Shown here piece after piece: positions 33,833-42,336 of a stretch of DNA of 53,708 nt; the stretch's first letter is position 1, and each line of letters opens with the position of its first letter. The notes below the pieces were generated by a model that had not been told where the DNA came from, made no database searches, and saw nothing but the letters and a program-made list of their open reading frames with translations. A program made the translations under genes and the position numbers. Origin of the DNA: an uncultured Bacilli bacterium (GTDB lineage Bacteria > Bacillota_I > Bacilli_A > RFN20 > CAG-449); NCBI GenBank assembly GCA_947591215.1, contig CANQCZ010000008.1:1-53708 (forward strand). The letters are read 5' to 3'.

Positions 33833-35845
33833 ATGCGAAAACTCATTTTTCTACTTCCGCTGCTCTTATTAGTAAGTGCCTGTTCGTTAAGCGAAAATAC
33901 TGATTCTAACAAAGCAAATGATATTATTGAAAAATATGAAGCTTTAAACAAATTAGTGGCCGATAATACTTTCACCGTTGATTTAAGTACTACTGGAAAG
34001 AAAACAACGTATCTTTCCAAAAACGGAGATAGTTTAAAAACATATAGCAACATAGAAGTTTATGCTTCGAGTTTTACTAATACTAATGTCGTTGCAGAAG
34101 AATATTTTGATAGTGAATCGATAACTATTATCACTGACGATAATAGTTTTCAAAGCGACTATGACGTCAATGAAATATGGGATTTTTTAGGATATCAAAA
34201 TATCTTTAATGATGCTAAAAATAAAACATTATCTAATGATCATATAAGTGGTTCTGTAGATGCTTCTTCTTGCCCTGGTGTTGTTCGATCCTTTATCGTA
34301 GCAAGTGGCTTCTTTAATGATAAATATGAAAATTATTATTTTAATAGCAAAATTGATTACACTATATACTTCGATATTACAAATGAAAAAATCTTCTCGA
34401 TTGAACTTAATCTTAAAGACATTGCAAGGCTAAAAAAATCTACGATATCCGAGGCATATAGTTTGCTTACTTTCCTCGACGATAAAGATGCTTTAGAGAT
34501 TGTCGAATCTCATCCGGTACCGGATATAAACGTTGGTAATAATGGAGGAAATGGCTCTGAAGCATTAATAAAACAACAAGGTATCGATTTTATAAAAGAT
34601 TGTTATGAAGATATTGAATATGTTTCGGATGATTTATATTTTTACGTTAACACTATCGTATCGCCGCGATTGTCATTTAGCTATGAAAGCAATAAACCAA
34701 ATGTAATCGGCCACGATGGAACATATTATGATGTCACAAATGATACTAGCGTTACCATCACGGTTTCTTTGGCATACCAAAAAGAAGTTTATTCAACCTT
34801 AACGTTTGACTTTTTAGCGATTCCTAAAGTTACCGGAACCGGGACATTAGGAACTAAAACCAATCCATTATACAAAGGTCGTAAAGCGATTGATGATGTG
34901 AAAATAAACTTTATTGAAATGCATCGCCAATATGGAGATTCAATTTACATCAAGGCCGGTGATTTTGATATGCTAATCGACGCCGGTGATAGCGAAGATG
35001 GTGGATATGTAAACGATTTCTTACGTCGCAATGTCAGTGATGGACGATTGGAATGTTTAGTTGCCACTCATGCTCATAGCGATCATATCGGAGGAATGAC
35101 AACGGCATTATCTACAATTAAAAATATCACTTATGCAGTTGATTATGGCTATCAAAGAAGCGATTATTCACTCGTAGCAAATGTTCGCAATTTATTTAAG
35201 AAAGCCGATAAATATGCACCTATAACAGATTGCATTAAAGAGACTAATGGCGCTTTAAAAACGCTTTATATCACTGAAGATTTCAGCATCACTTTTTTGG
35301 ATACCGGTTATTATGAAGAACCATCAAGTGATTTTGGAGACGATTCTTCTTTTAATTACAATTTAACATCAGTGACTTTCATTATGAAATATAAAAATCA
35401 AAAATATTATTTTGCCGGAGATTTAGAAAGTGAAGGCGAATCGATATTAGTAGATAAAAGAGAAACCGAAAAAGTGGATTTGGCAAAAGCATCTCACCAT
35501 GGTTCTACTACTTCCAATAGCAGTAAAATTCTTTCTAGTCTCAACCCTTCGATAATGGTTGTTTCAACTGCATTAGTGGATCGGGGTGATGAAACTCATA
35601 ATGCAAAAAATCAAACCCACCCGATTGGAAATGCTTTACGAGAAATGTTGAAAAGATCAAAAGTGTATTGTAACTTTACTAGCGGTACTGTCGAAGTAAC
35701 TTGTGATGGTAATAGTTCTTTGAAAGTGCGCGGATTAGGATTAACATCTCCGTATTATATGAATGGTGTCGCAGTAAGCGGTGAAGAAAACTTAGAATTT
35801 AAATATACTAAATGGGCCAAAACTTATCGTAATTCTTTTATTTAA
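33833..35845 (+). CDS. Lipoprotein with a ComEC/Rec2-like metallo-hydrolase domain
   Basis: 670-aa surface lipoprotein (lipobox VSAC). An N-terminal ~230-residue LppX-like domain is followed by an Ig-like stretch, then a metallo-beta-lactamase fold (about residues 355-600) of the ComEC/Rec2 type: THAHSDHIGGM (HxHxDH), FAGDLES and ASHHGST, then a strand LNPSIMVVST. That is a full set of two-metal ligands; family members cut or process DNA or phosphodiesters. Here it is a soluble exodomain without the ComEC channel. Own weak promoter (TATGAT at 33805) after the operon's terminator, so it may be regulated separately. Confidence 0.85.
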   Translation: MRKLIFLLPLLLLVSACSLSENTDSNKANDIIEKYEALNKLVADNTFTVDLSTTGKKTTYLSKNGDSLKTYSNIEVYASSFTNTNVVAEEYFDSESITIITDDNSFQSDYDVNEIWDFLGYQNIFNDAKNKTLSNDHISGSVDASSCPGVVRSFIVASGFFNDKYENYYFNSKIDYTIYFDITNEKIFSIELNLKDIARLKKSTISEAYSLLTFLDDKDALEIVESHPVPDINVGNNGGNGSEALIKQQGIDFIKDCYEDIEYVSDDLYFYVNTIVSPRLSFSYESNKPNVIGHDGTYYDVTNDTSVTITVSLAYQKEVYSTLTFDFLAIPKVTGTGTLGTKTNPLYKGRKAIDDVKINFIEMHRQYGDSIYIKAGDFDMLIDAGDSEDGGYVNDFLRRNVSDGRLECLVATHAHSDHIGGMTTALSTIKNITYAVDYGYQRSDYSLVANVRNLFKKADKYAPITDCIKETNGALKTLYITEDFSITFLDTGYYEEPSSDFGDDSSFNYNLTSVTFIMKYKNQKYYFAGDLESEGESILVDKRETEKVDLAKASHHGSTTSNSSKILSSLNPSIMVVSTALVDRGDETHNAKNQTHPIGNALREMLKRSKVYCNFTSGTVEVTCDGNSSLKVRGLGLTSPYYMNGVAVSGEENLEFKYTKWAKTYRNSFI

Positions 35846-35871
35846 TCCAATTTTAATGAGGATTTTTTGAA

Positions 35872-36125
35872 ATGGTAATTACTATTACCGGTGGTTCTAA
35901 CTTCGCCAAAAAATTTTTAAGATGAGCTGATATTAAAAGAAAGGAACTATGAATCTGACATTTTATTGAGAAAATGTTTTTTTAGCGAACCTAAAAAACT
36001 ATAAAACGCAGAAGTAATCGATAAGCCTCTTTGCGATTTTGTTACTTACATAAGAAAAAAATAATACATAACGAACTAAAGAAAGTAATCATTTTAGCGA
36101 TGAAAAATAAGCGAAAGGTTTAAAA
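35872..36125 (+). pseudogene. udk: Decayed uridine kinase gene
   Basis: Direct comparison with the intact udk at 39894: VITITGGSN is like LITIAGGSA, VIDKPLCDFVTYIRKK is like AIDKPLYDFVTYTRKK, and LKKVIIL is like PKKVIIL. Between them the frame is lost, the P-loop is not GxxxxGKT (TGGSNFAKK), a part corresponding to the HDDYYR region is missing, and several stops appear. So it is an old second copy of uridine kinase, inactive. Confidence 0.8.
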
Positions 36126-36129
36126 TTAG

Positions 36130-36315
36130 ACCGAACAAATATCCGGCCATGTTGAAAAGGAAACATTAACTGCAAATCTTCAACCGAATGGCGAATTGCA
36201 AGCCATAGAGAAAGTGAAACATTTTAATGCCACACAAGGATTAGATATCATTGATGAAATCATGATGGTAAGCAAAAAGGAAATAAAGAATTTTGACACT
36301 ATCCCGCTATTTTAA
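36130..36315 (+). pseudogene. Open 61-codon fragment without start, origin unknown
   Basis: Frame from ACC at 36130 to TAA at 36315 without stops, preceded by TAG. It reads TEQISGHVEKETLTANLQ and ends MMVSKKEIKNFDTIPLF. The protein-like composition suggests the 3' end of a broken gene, but I cannot name it. The rest of the 630-nt gap (36316-36478) is AT-rich and shows nothing further apart from the RBS of the next gene. Confidence 0.4.
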
Positions 36316-36478
36316 TTATTAAAGCATTTTTTTATATTCTTTTTTTAACTATTAAATAAATTTCAATTAATGTTAAAAGGATGTATGGAATAAACGCTTT
36401 TTTAACGCTTCAAAGAATAAAATTAACATTGAGCTTATTTTCATATGAAGTGAGTGAAAAATATTTAAGGAGGCAAAC

Positions 36479-38518
36479 ATGAAAAAAGCAAAACTCTTAA
36501 TTGCGATGATGCTAATAAGTTGCTTAGCATCATGCAGCGACAGTTCAAACTTGAACTCGATGAATAGTCATGATCAAGGATCTGTTTTTGAATCTTCATC
36601 AAATTCGATGAATACAGATTCAAATGCGGACTCATCAACGAGCGACTCTTTAATTTCATCTGAAAGTGTTTCTAGTAGTGAAACTAGTGAAGCGTCTGAG
36701 ATTTCATCTCAATCAGATTCTCAAACTTCAACGGGAACAGAAACCGGTAATAAAGGTGTAACTCAACAACAATGGGAAGCTTTAATGGCCCCGCTTACTG
36801 TGATTAATTTCACCCAAATCACCAAAGAAACTCAGTATGACGCTCAAGGGAATGAAGGTGGAAGTAGGATAAGCCAAAATATCATCGCTTCAAGTGATCT
36901 TTTTTATGGAAATGGCGGCGAATATTTTGAGCATAAAGCAGTTGATGACGCTGATATTTTTAACCATTATTGGGAAAGAGAAATTGAAGAAGGAACGTTC
37001 TATCTTGAAAAAATAGATGCCGACACCTATGCATTTTATTACGAAAATCTCGTTCCCGGTTTATTTGAAGGTTTAAATGGCCTTATAGCTCAACTTAAAC
37101 TTGATTATGAATTAATCGATGGCTTTACAAAAGAGGGTAATACCTATACTTATGTCATCGAAGATGAGATGCAATTTGATGCCGATGATATTCAATTGGT
37201 GCCATTTACTATCAAAACCGATAACAATGAAAGATTGCTTGAATTAAGTTTTAAATCAACATTTACCATTGTTGGCGCCGGATCTTTAGTTACAGAATTT
37301 ATATTTAATGATTTTGGAAACTCGGAAGTTAATTTACCTGATTTAAATAAATGTATTAATCCTAACGATGAACCGATTGCTAAAGCACTTAAAAATATTG
37401 AAGCCATCAGCAATTTAACTTATTCTCTCGAATTATATAAAGATGATGCTAAAGTAAATGAAATTACTAGATATTTTCAAGATGAAGAACATTTTGCTTC
37501 AGATTCTGTTAGTTTCCCGGAAGAAACCACCGCTAGTTGTGTCTTTGCTAAAGAAAACGATGCATATAATCGTTATCTAAAAGGTGTAAATGGAAACAAT
37601 AAATGGGAAAAGAGTTCCATTGATAATAAAGAATTTTCTAATGCTGCAACTTCTTATCTAAATCAAGGCCTTGATTTCTTACTTTCTCTTACGGACTTAG
37701 ATCTTAATCAATTTACGCTTGATGAAGGTGTTTATAAAACTAATGTGTATACTGAATATGGTGAATTAAATTATTCAATAACCTTAGATGGTGACACCTT
37801 AGTTTCAGTTGATTTTGAAGGTAATAATGTCCATAACTTAAATGGTTTTGTCGAAGATGATACTTTTTCAAAAGTTGTTGCGCATATTGGTGAATTTGGA
37901 ACAACGGAAGTCACTATCCCTGAAGTAGTTCCTTCAGAACCGATTCTTTTAGCAATCTATAATCTTAATTTACAAAATGCAACATTAAGTCAAAAAACGA
38001 AAAATTCAAATGGAGGAATTGTATCTAGCGTCACTACTAAATTCCAAAGTTTTGAAGGATTTCAAAATACAGTCAGTTATGGATCGATGACAAATGATGA
38101 TTATTGGTATCAATCAAATGATGTTTATTATCATTATCAAAAACAGCCTGCTGGTTATTATCGTTATTTTGCAGAAGAAGCTGATTTTATTGAGGCACGA
38201 GATCAAGCCTTCGATATATTTTCTCAAATGCAAAACATGTTAAAAGAATTAATCACAACAATGGATGTCCTTGAAACTGTTAGTGAAAATCAATACACCT
38301 ACACCAATACATTTGAAATTAATGAAGCAGATAGTCAAGGAACAGTCAAATTGGACATCAGATTATATTTAAGTCAATCAAGGCTTACCGGATTTAATGT
38401 AGACATTGATTTAAGTGAAGTCAGTGGAGCTTCAGCTTCAATGGGCATAACTAAAGTAACGATGGAATTTAGCCAAATTGGAACCACTCAAGTTTGGTTG
38501 CCCGCAGCAGTAAATTAA
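36479..38518 (+). CDS. Three-repeat LppX/LolA-like lipoprotein
   Basis: 679-aa surface lipoprotein with lipobox LASC and a Ser-rich linker to about residue 95. The body seems to be three tandem domains of about 190-200 residues: each ends with a similar strand and turn, FGNSEVNLPDL, FGTTEVTIPEV and IGTTQVWLPAA, and each begins with a strand-rich segment preceded by an AL-like helix. Such a fold would carry a hydrophobic ligand (LppX/LolA analogy, not a proven homology). RBS AAGGAGG. No operon partner. Confidence 0.78.
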   Translation: MKKAKLLIAMMLISCLASCSDSSNLNSMNSHDQGSVFESSSNSMNTDSNADSSTSDSLISSESVSSSETSEASEISSQSDSQTSTGTETGNKGVTQQQWEALMAPLTVINFTQITKETQYDAQGNEGGSRISQNIIASSDLFYGNGGEYFEHKAVDDADIFNHYWEREIEEGTFYLEKIDADTYAFYYENLVPGLFEGLNGLIAQLKLDYELIDGFTKEGNTYTYVIEDEMQFDADDIQLVPFTIKTDNNERLLELSFKSTFTIVGAGSLVTEFIFNDFGNSEVNLPDLNKCINPNDEPIAKALKNIEAISNLTYSLELYKDDAKVNEITRYFQDEEHFASDSVSFPEETTASCVFAKENDAYNRYLKGVNGNNKWEKSSIDNKEFSNAATSYLNQGLDFLLSLTDLDLNQFTLDEGVYKTNVYTEYGELNYSITLDGDTLVSVDFEGNNVHNLNGFVEDDTFSKVVAHIGEFGTTEVTIPEVVPSEPILLAIYNLNLQNATLSQKTKNSNGGIVSSVTTKFQSFEGFQNTVSYGSMTNDDYWYQSNDVYYHYQKQPAGYYRYFAEEADFIEARDQAFDIFSQMQNMLKELITTMDVLETVSENQYTYTNTFEINEADSQGTVKLDIRLYLSQSRLTGFNVDIDLSEVSGASASMGITKVTMEFSQIGTTQVWLPAAVN

Positions 38519-38618
38519 ATCAATTATTTATTAATTCTTTTTGATACCGACAGTTTTAAAAAACTATAAAAATACGCGAATTTTCAGCCCCTTAATGAAA
38601 ATAACATTAATTATAACA

Positions 38619-38647
38619 TTGACAATAAGCTCATTTTAGACTAAAAT
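38619..38647 (+). promoter_or_regulatory. Promoter of the PH-domain pair
   Basis: Consensus TTGACA (38619-38624), 17-nt spacer, TAAAAT (38642-38647). Same boxes as the promoter at 40898. Confidence 0.8.
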
Positions 38648-38687
38648 AAAAAAGTAATTTAATACGATTTTAAAGAAAGGAAAAAAT

Positions 38688-39140
38688 ATGGACGTTAAAT
38701 TATTTCAAGACGAAAAAGTTGTAAAAAGTTGGGACTATGGTGTTTACAAAAGATGGTTCCGCGTTAGAGGATCTTTTACTTTGATTGTTACAAACAAGAG
38801 AGTGATTTCGATTTATGAAGGTAAAACCGATACTTCTCGTGATGATTATTACCTTTGCAACATTCAAAATGTCAGCGTGAATTATGCATTTAAGAGACAC
38901 TTCTTCTTCTTTAAGAGAGGTAGTTTGGAAGTTTCGTTTGCTACTGATGTATTTGATGATGTTTCAGTTGTTGGTTTAAGCGCAATTAATAATAAACCGA
39001 GCCTCCTTCAAAGAATCCCACTTATTGGTAGACTTTTCGCTGGTAAGAAAGCTAAAGTTAAAGTTCACGTAGACGTGGCTAAAGACATTGTTCACAATCT
39101 CTCTACTTTAGTTATGGAACATAGCGCACTCGCAAAATAA
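38688..39140 (+). CDS. Bacterial PH-like domain protein, soluble
   Basis: 150-aa cytoplasmic protein with a bacterial PH-domain pattern (FTLIVTNKRVISIYEGKTD, then YYLCNIQNVSV and the C-terminal helix VDVAKDIVHNLSTLV). No membrane helix in the mature part. RBS AAAGGAA. The next gene starts 3 nt later and encodes a membrane relative, so the two likely form a complex. No catalytic motif is seen. Confidence 0.7.
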   Translation: MDVKLFQDEKVVKSWDYGVYKRWFRVRGSFTLIVTNKRVISIYEGKTDTSRDDYYLCNIQNVSVNYAFKRHFFFFKRGSLEVSFATDVFDDVSVVGLSAINNKPSLLQRIPLIGRLFAGKKAKVKVHVDVAKDIVHNLSTLVMEHSALAK

Positions 39141-39142
39141 TT

Positions 39143-39712
39143 ATGAGTCTTGTACTAGCTAAAGGCGAAGAAATTATTTACGAACGTAACTATGCTAAAA
39201 GTTTTGGTGGTGGCATAGGTAATATTACCATTACCAACAAACGTTTTATTAGTATGGTTACTAGCAAGCGTATTATTAAAAGACATGAATATAAAGTAGA
39301 TGAGGTCGGTATCGTAAAAACCAGCGTTACACCAGTGAATGTCTTATGTTTTATTTTAACTGTAATTTTTGGTCTTGGTGGTTACTTTTTCTTTGAACTT
39401 CCGGATTTGGCAAAAAAAGTTGAAAGTCTCGAAGCTTTCTCACAAATCCCATTAGTACAACCTTTTATGTGGATTTGTATTGCATTTGCTGTAATTTCTT
39501 TGATTATTGGTTTATTAAGTTTAAGAAATGGTTTCTGCATTAAGATTAATGCGCAACAACGCAATTATTATAATCCTATTTCTACGGTTGGCAGTGCCGG
39601 AAAAGTTAAACCTATTAAATTGAGACCCAAATTAAAAGATGCAGAAGAAATAATGAGTTCTGTACCTGCAGCTTTAGCAAAAATAAAATATAATTTGGCA
39701 AAAGAACAATAA
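39143..39712 (+). CDS. PH-like domain membrane protein
   Basis: 189-aa protein. The first 60 residues share the PH-like strand NITITNKRFISMVTSKRII with its neighbour, then two hydrophobic helices (about 68-88 and 107-130), and a basic C-terminal tail. Its ATG is 3 nt after the previous stop with poor ribosome binding site, hence coupled translation. A strong terminator follows. Confidence 0.65.
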   Translation: MSLVLAKGEEIIYERNYAKSFGGGIGNITITNKRFISMVTSKRIIKRHEYKVDEVGIVKTSVTPVNVLCFILTVIFGLGGYFFFELPDLAKKVESLEAFSQIPLVQPFMWICIAFAVISLIIGLLSLRNGFCIKINAQQRNYYNPISTVGSAGKVKPIKLRPKLKDAEEIMSSVPAALAKIKYNLAKEQ

Positions 39713-39717
39713 AATCG

Positions 39718-39745
39718 GAGCACATGAAAATGTGCTCTTTTTATT
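39718..39745 (+). terminator. Rho-independent terminator of the PH-domain pair
   Basis: GAGCACAT-GAAA-ATGTGCTC hairpin followed by TTTTTA. Confidence 0.9.
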
Positions 39746-39836
39746 AATCTAAGATGTTTAATTAGTTTGCATCATCTTCTTTTTTTATAATTCGATTTAA
39801 GCTAAAATAAAAAGGTGTGTTTTAGATGAATAAGTA

Positions 39837-39865
39837 TTGTTCATTGTAAACTACCATAATATATT
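39837..39865 (+). promoter_or_regulatory. Possible promoter of udk
   Basis: TTGTTC (39837-39842), a 17-nt spacer and TATATT (39860-39865), 29 nt before the start codon. Confidence 0.45.
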
Positions 39866-39893
39866 TTTTTTTGCATAAAAGGAGTTAACAAAA

Positions 39894-40511
39894 ATGAAAC
39901 CAGTATTGATTACTATTGCCGGTGGTTCTGCTTCAGGTAAAACAACCGTTGTAGAACAAATTTTTAAAGCTCTTGGAAATGAAGATTTGATAATTATTAA
40001 ACATGATGATTATTATCGTTGTCAAGATGATATTTCACTTGAAGATCGGCGACTTACAAATTATGATCATCCTTCATCTTTGGAAAATGACCTATTACTT
40101 AGTGATTTAAAAAAACTATTAAATGGTGAAGCAATCGATAAACCATTATATGATTTTGTGACTTACACCCGTAAAAAAGAAACAGAGCATATTGAACCTA
40201 AAAAAGTCATTATTTTAGAAGGAATTTTGGCACTTGAAGATGAAAGAATTAGAGATATTTCAGATATAAAGGTTTTTGTCGATTGTGATGATGATCTTCG
40301 TTTTATTCGCCGCTTACAACGCGATATTAACGAAAGAGGCAGAACCATGGATAATGTCATTAATCAATATTTAAAAACAGTAAAACCTATGCACCATCTT
40401 TTTGTAAATCCATCTAAACGATATGCCGATATCATCATACCTAACGATTATCATCATGATGTTGGTTGCAAGATGTTAATTAGAAACATTAAATCTATCA
40501 TCAAAGAATGA
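39894..40511 (+). CDS. udk: Uridine kinase
   Basis: Phosphorylates uridine and cytidine to UMP and CMP (pyrimidine salvage). P-loop GGSASGKTT (residues about 10-18), HDDYY and DHPSS substrate motifs, EGILALEDERIRD, RFIRRLQRDINERGR lid region. At 205 aa it is complete. RBS AAAGGAG. It lies 3.8 kb after its decayed copy and the nuclease block; together these point to nucleoside salvage (inference). Confidence 0.93.
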   Translation: MKPVLITIAGGSASGKTTVVEQIFKALGNEDLIIIKHDDYYRCQDDISLEDRRLTNYDHPSSLENDLLLSDLKKLLNGEAIDKPLYDFVTYTRKKETEHIEPKKVIILEGILALEDERIRDISDIKVFVDCDDDLRFIRRLQRDINERGRTMDNVINQYLKTVKPMHHLFVNPSKRYADIIIPNDYHHDVGCKMLIRNIKSIIKE

Positions 40512-40576
40512 ACGATATCAATTTTAAAATAAATCTTGAATTAAAGTCATAATTAAGGTACTATATTATGGCAAAT

Positions 40577-40652
<76 letters not shown>

Positions 40653-40662
40653 TTGGAATATT

Positions 40663-40684
40663 TGCGAAGATATTCGCATTTTTT
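40663..40684 (+). terminator. Rho-independent terminator of tRNA-Lys
   Basis: TGCGAA-GATA-TTCGCA hairpin followed by six T, 10 nt after the tRNA. Confidence 0.85.
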
Positions 40685-40688
40685 AGAG

Positions 40689-40719
40689 AAAGAGAGTTAG
40701 GAGGACGACTCTCTTTTTT
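40689..40719 (+). terminator. Second terminator hairpin after tRNA-Lys
   Basis: AAAGAGAGT and ACTCTCTTT pair perfectly around a 10-nt loop (TAGGAGGACG), T tract follows. In tandem with the previous terminator. Confidence 0.75.
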
Positions 40720-40897
40720 GCTTGAGTGGCTTGTGGACTTTCCTGGTCAGTGGGTCGCGAAATCGGTTAAAGCTAAATATTATTTATACAATTAATTAAT
40801 AAACTTTTTAGAAATATTCCTATCAAGAGAATTACTTTGATTTTTCAAGCTAAATTACAAATAATGCACTGAAAACATTATGTGATAAAAGTTATTG

Positions 40898-40926
40898 TTG
40901 ACAAGTATAATATTAAAAATTAAAAT
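40898..40926 (+). promoter_or_regulatory. Promoter of the lipoprotein/surface-protein pair
   Basis: TTGACA (40898-40903), a 17-nt spacer and TAAAAT (40921-40926), 29 nt before the start codon. Confidence 0.8.
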
Positions 40927-40955
40927 AATAACAAAAATTTAAAAAAGGAGGAATT

Positions 40956-42317
40956 ATGAGGAAAAAAAGTATTGTGCCGATACTTGCTCTTTTAGTATTA
41001 AGTGCTTGTGGCGGCAAAGAAGAAACCACTTCTAACAGTGAAATTTCTTTGGGACAGTCGTCTAGCACGTCTCAAAGTTCAAATGTTTCTCAAGAAGTGA
41101 GTAGCAATAGCTTGTCTATTAGTGATTCTGAAAGTGTAGAGGATGATTCAACTTCTAGTGTTACAGAACCGGTTACTTTAAGCGAACAAGCTCTTGCGTC
41201 ATTGCAAGGACAATTGGGTTTTGCTTGTTTGCAAGAAAAAATGCAGATTGCCATTAATTTCGGAGAGGATGTTGTCGATATTAAAATTATCGACGATGGT
41301 CAAGAAACCGAAAAAGTGCTTTTTAACCAAAACGGTTTGCCTGTCTCTTGTTTTTTAGCGATAAATAATCAGATTCAAGAGATGCCATCTAGCGATTTTT
41401 CAAGTTGGAATCAATGTCAAAATCCATTTGATAATTTGGAGGTTTCTGATTTTTCATTCGGTGATGAGACCTTTGTTTTAAATGATGATAAAGTAGCGAA
41501 TGCTTCGATTTTTGTCACACCATTTGAAGAGGAGATCGAATCGTTAGAATTAATCGTTCAAGACGATGAAGTCGAAAGTATTGCAATTGTAACCGCGACT
41601 AATCAATATCAATATGATGTCGTTTTAAAAGGTAATGAAGTTATTCTTCCCGAAAAACCGGTGCCGTGTGCAAAAGAGGCGGCCCATGACACTTTAAAAG
41701 CAGCTTTTGAAGAGTTGAAAGAGAAATCTTTTACGGTTTCTTATTTAATTAAAAAAGATGGCGAAGATCATGGTTTAAATTATGTGTATAAATATAGCGA
41801 CGAAGCCTTCTTTGCTGATGTCAATTACGATGACACTGTGCCTTTTGGCGTTGCAAGCGTTGAAGACAAATTATATAAATACACTTATGTCAATGAAGAA
41901 CTTGTTCGTGGTGAACTTGTAAATAAAGAATATCGCGATTGTGTTCCCGTATATGGTGAAGATTTTGCTTTGGAATTATTGGAAAGCAAGGGAGAAGGAG
42001 TTTTTGAAGCGTATGATTTAATGCTTGAAAACGAGAGCCTTGTTTCTGCCGTGGCTCAGTTACTTGCTAAAGACGATAAAGCGATTGAATATGCAAAATA
42101 CGCTAAAAACATCTCTGTTAAATTAGATGCAGATAATCATTTAAAAACAATTGAATTTGATTATGAAATGAGCAGTGATGACAGCGGAAAAGTAACTATT
42201 GAATTTAGCAATTTGAATTCGACGGTTATTGATTTTGACTTTTCACAATTGAAATCATTGGAAGAAGCAGATAATCCGGGCGACTGGAATGATAATAGTG
42301 CTTCAGAAAATTTTTAA
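40956..42317 (+). CDS. Two-domain LppX/LolA-like lipoprotein
   Basis: 453-aa surface lipoprotein. Lipobox LSAC at about residue 18, then a Ser-rich linker (GQSSSTSQSSNVSQEVSS) to residue ~75. Two beta-rich domains follow; the second (about residues 250-440) ends KVTIEFSNLNSTVIDF, a close echo of the closing strand seen in the 679-aa lipoprotein. A homologous, shorter relative is therefore likely. It is followed 19 nt later by the big surface protein, with RBS AAGGAGG; the pair has one promoter. Confidence 0.78.
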   Translation: MRKKSIVPILALLVLSACGGKEETTSNSEISLGQSSSTSQSSNVSQEVSSNSLSISDSESVEDDSTSSVTEPVTLSEQALASLQGQLGFACLQEKMQIAINFGEDVVDIKIIDDGQETEKVLFNQNGLPVSCFLAINNQIQEMPSSDFSSWNQCQNPFDNLEVSDFSFGDETFVLNDDKVANASIFVTPFEEEIESLELIVQDDEVESIAIVTATNQYQYDVVLKGNEVILPEKPVPCAKEAAHDTLKAAFEELKEKSFTVSYLIKKDGEDHGLNYVYKYSDEAFFADVNYDDTVPFGVASVEDKLYKYTYVNEELVRGELVNKEYRDCVPVYGEDFALELLESKGEGVFEAYDLMLENESLVSAVAQLLAKDDKAIEYAKYAKNISVKLDADNHLKTIEFDYEMSSDDSGKVTIEFSNLNSTVIDFDFSQLKSLEEADNPGDWNDNSASENF

Positions 42318-42336
42318 TCACAAGGAGGGATAAAAA

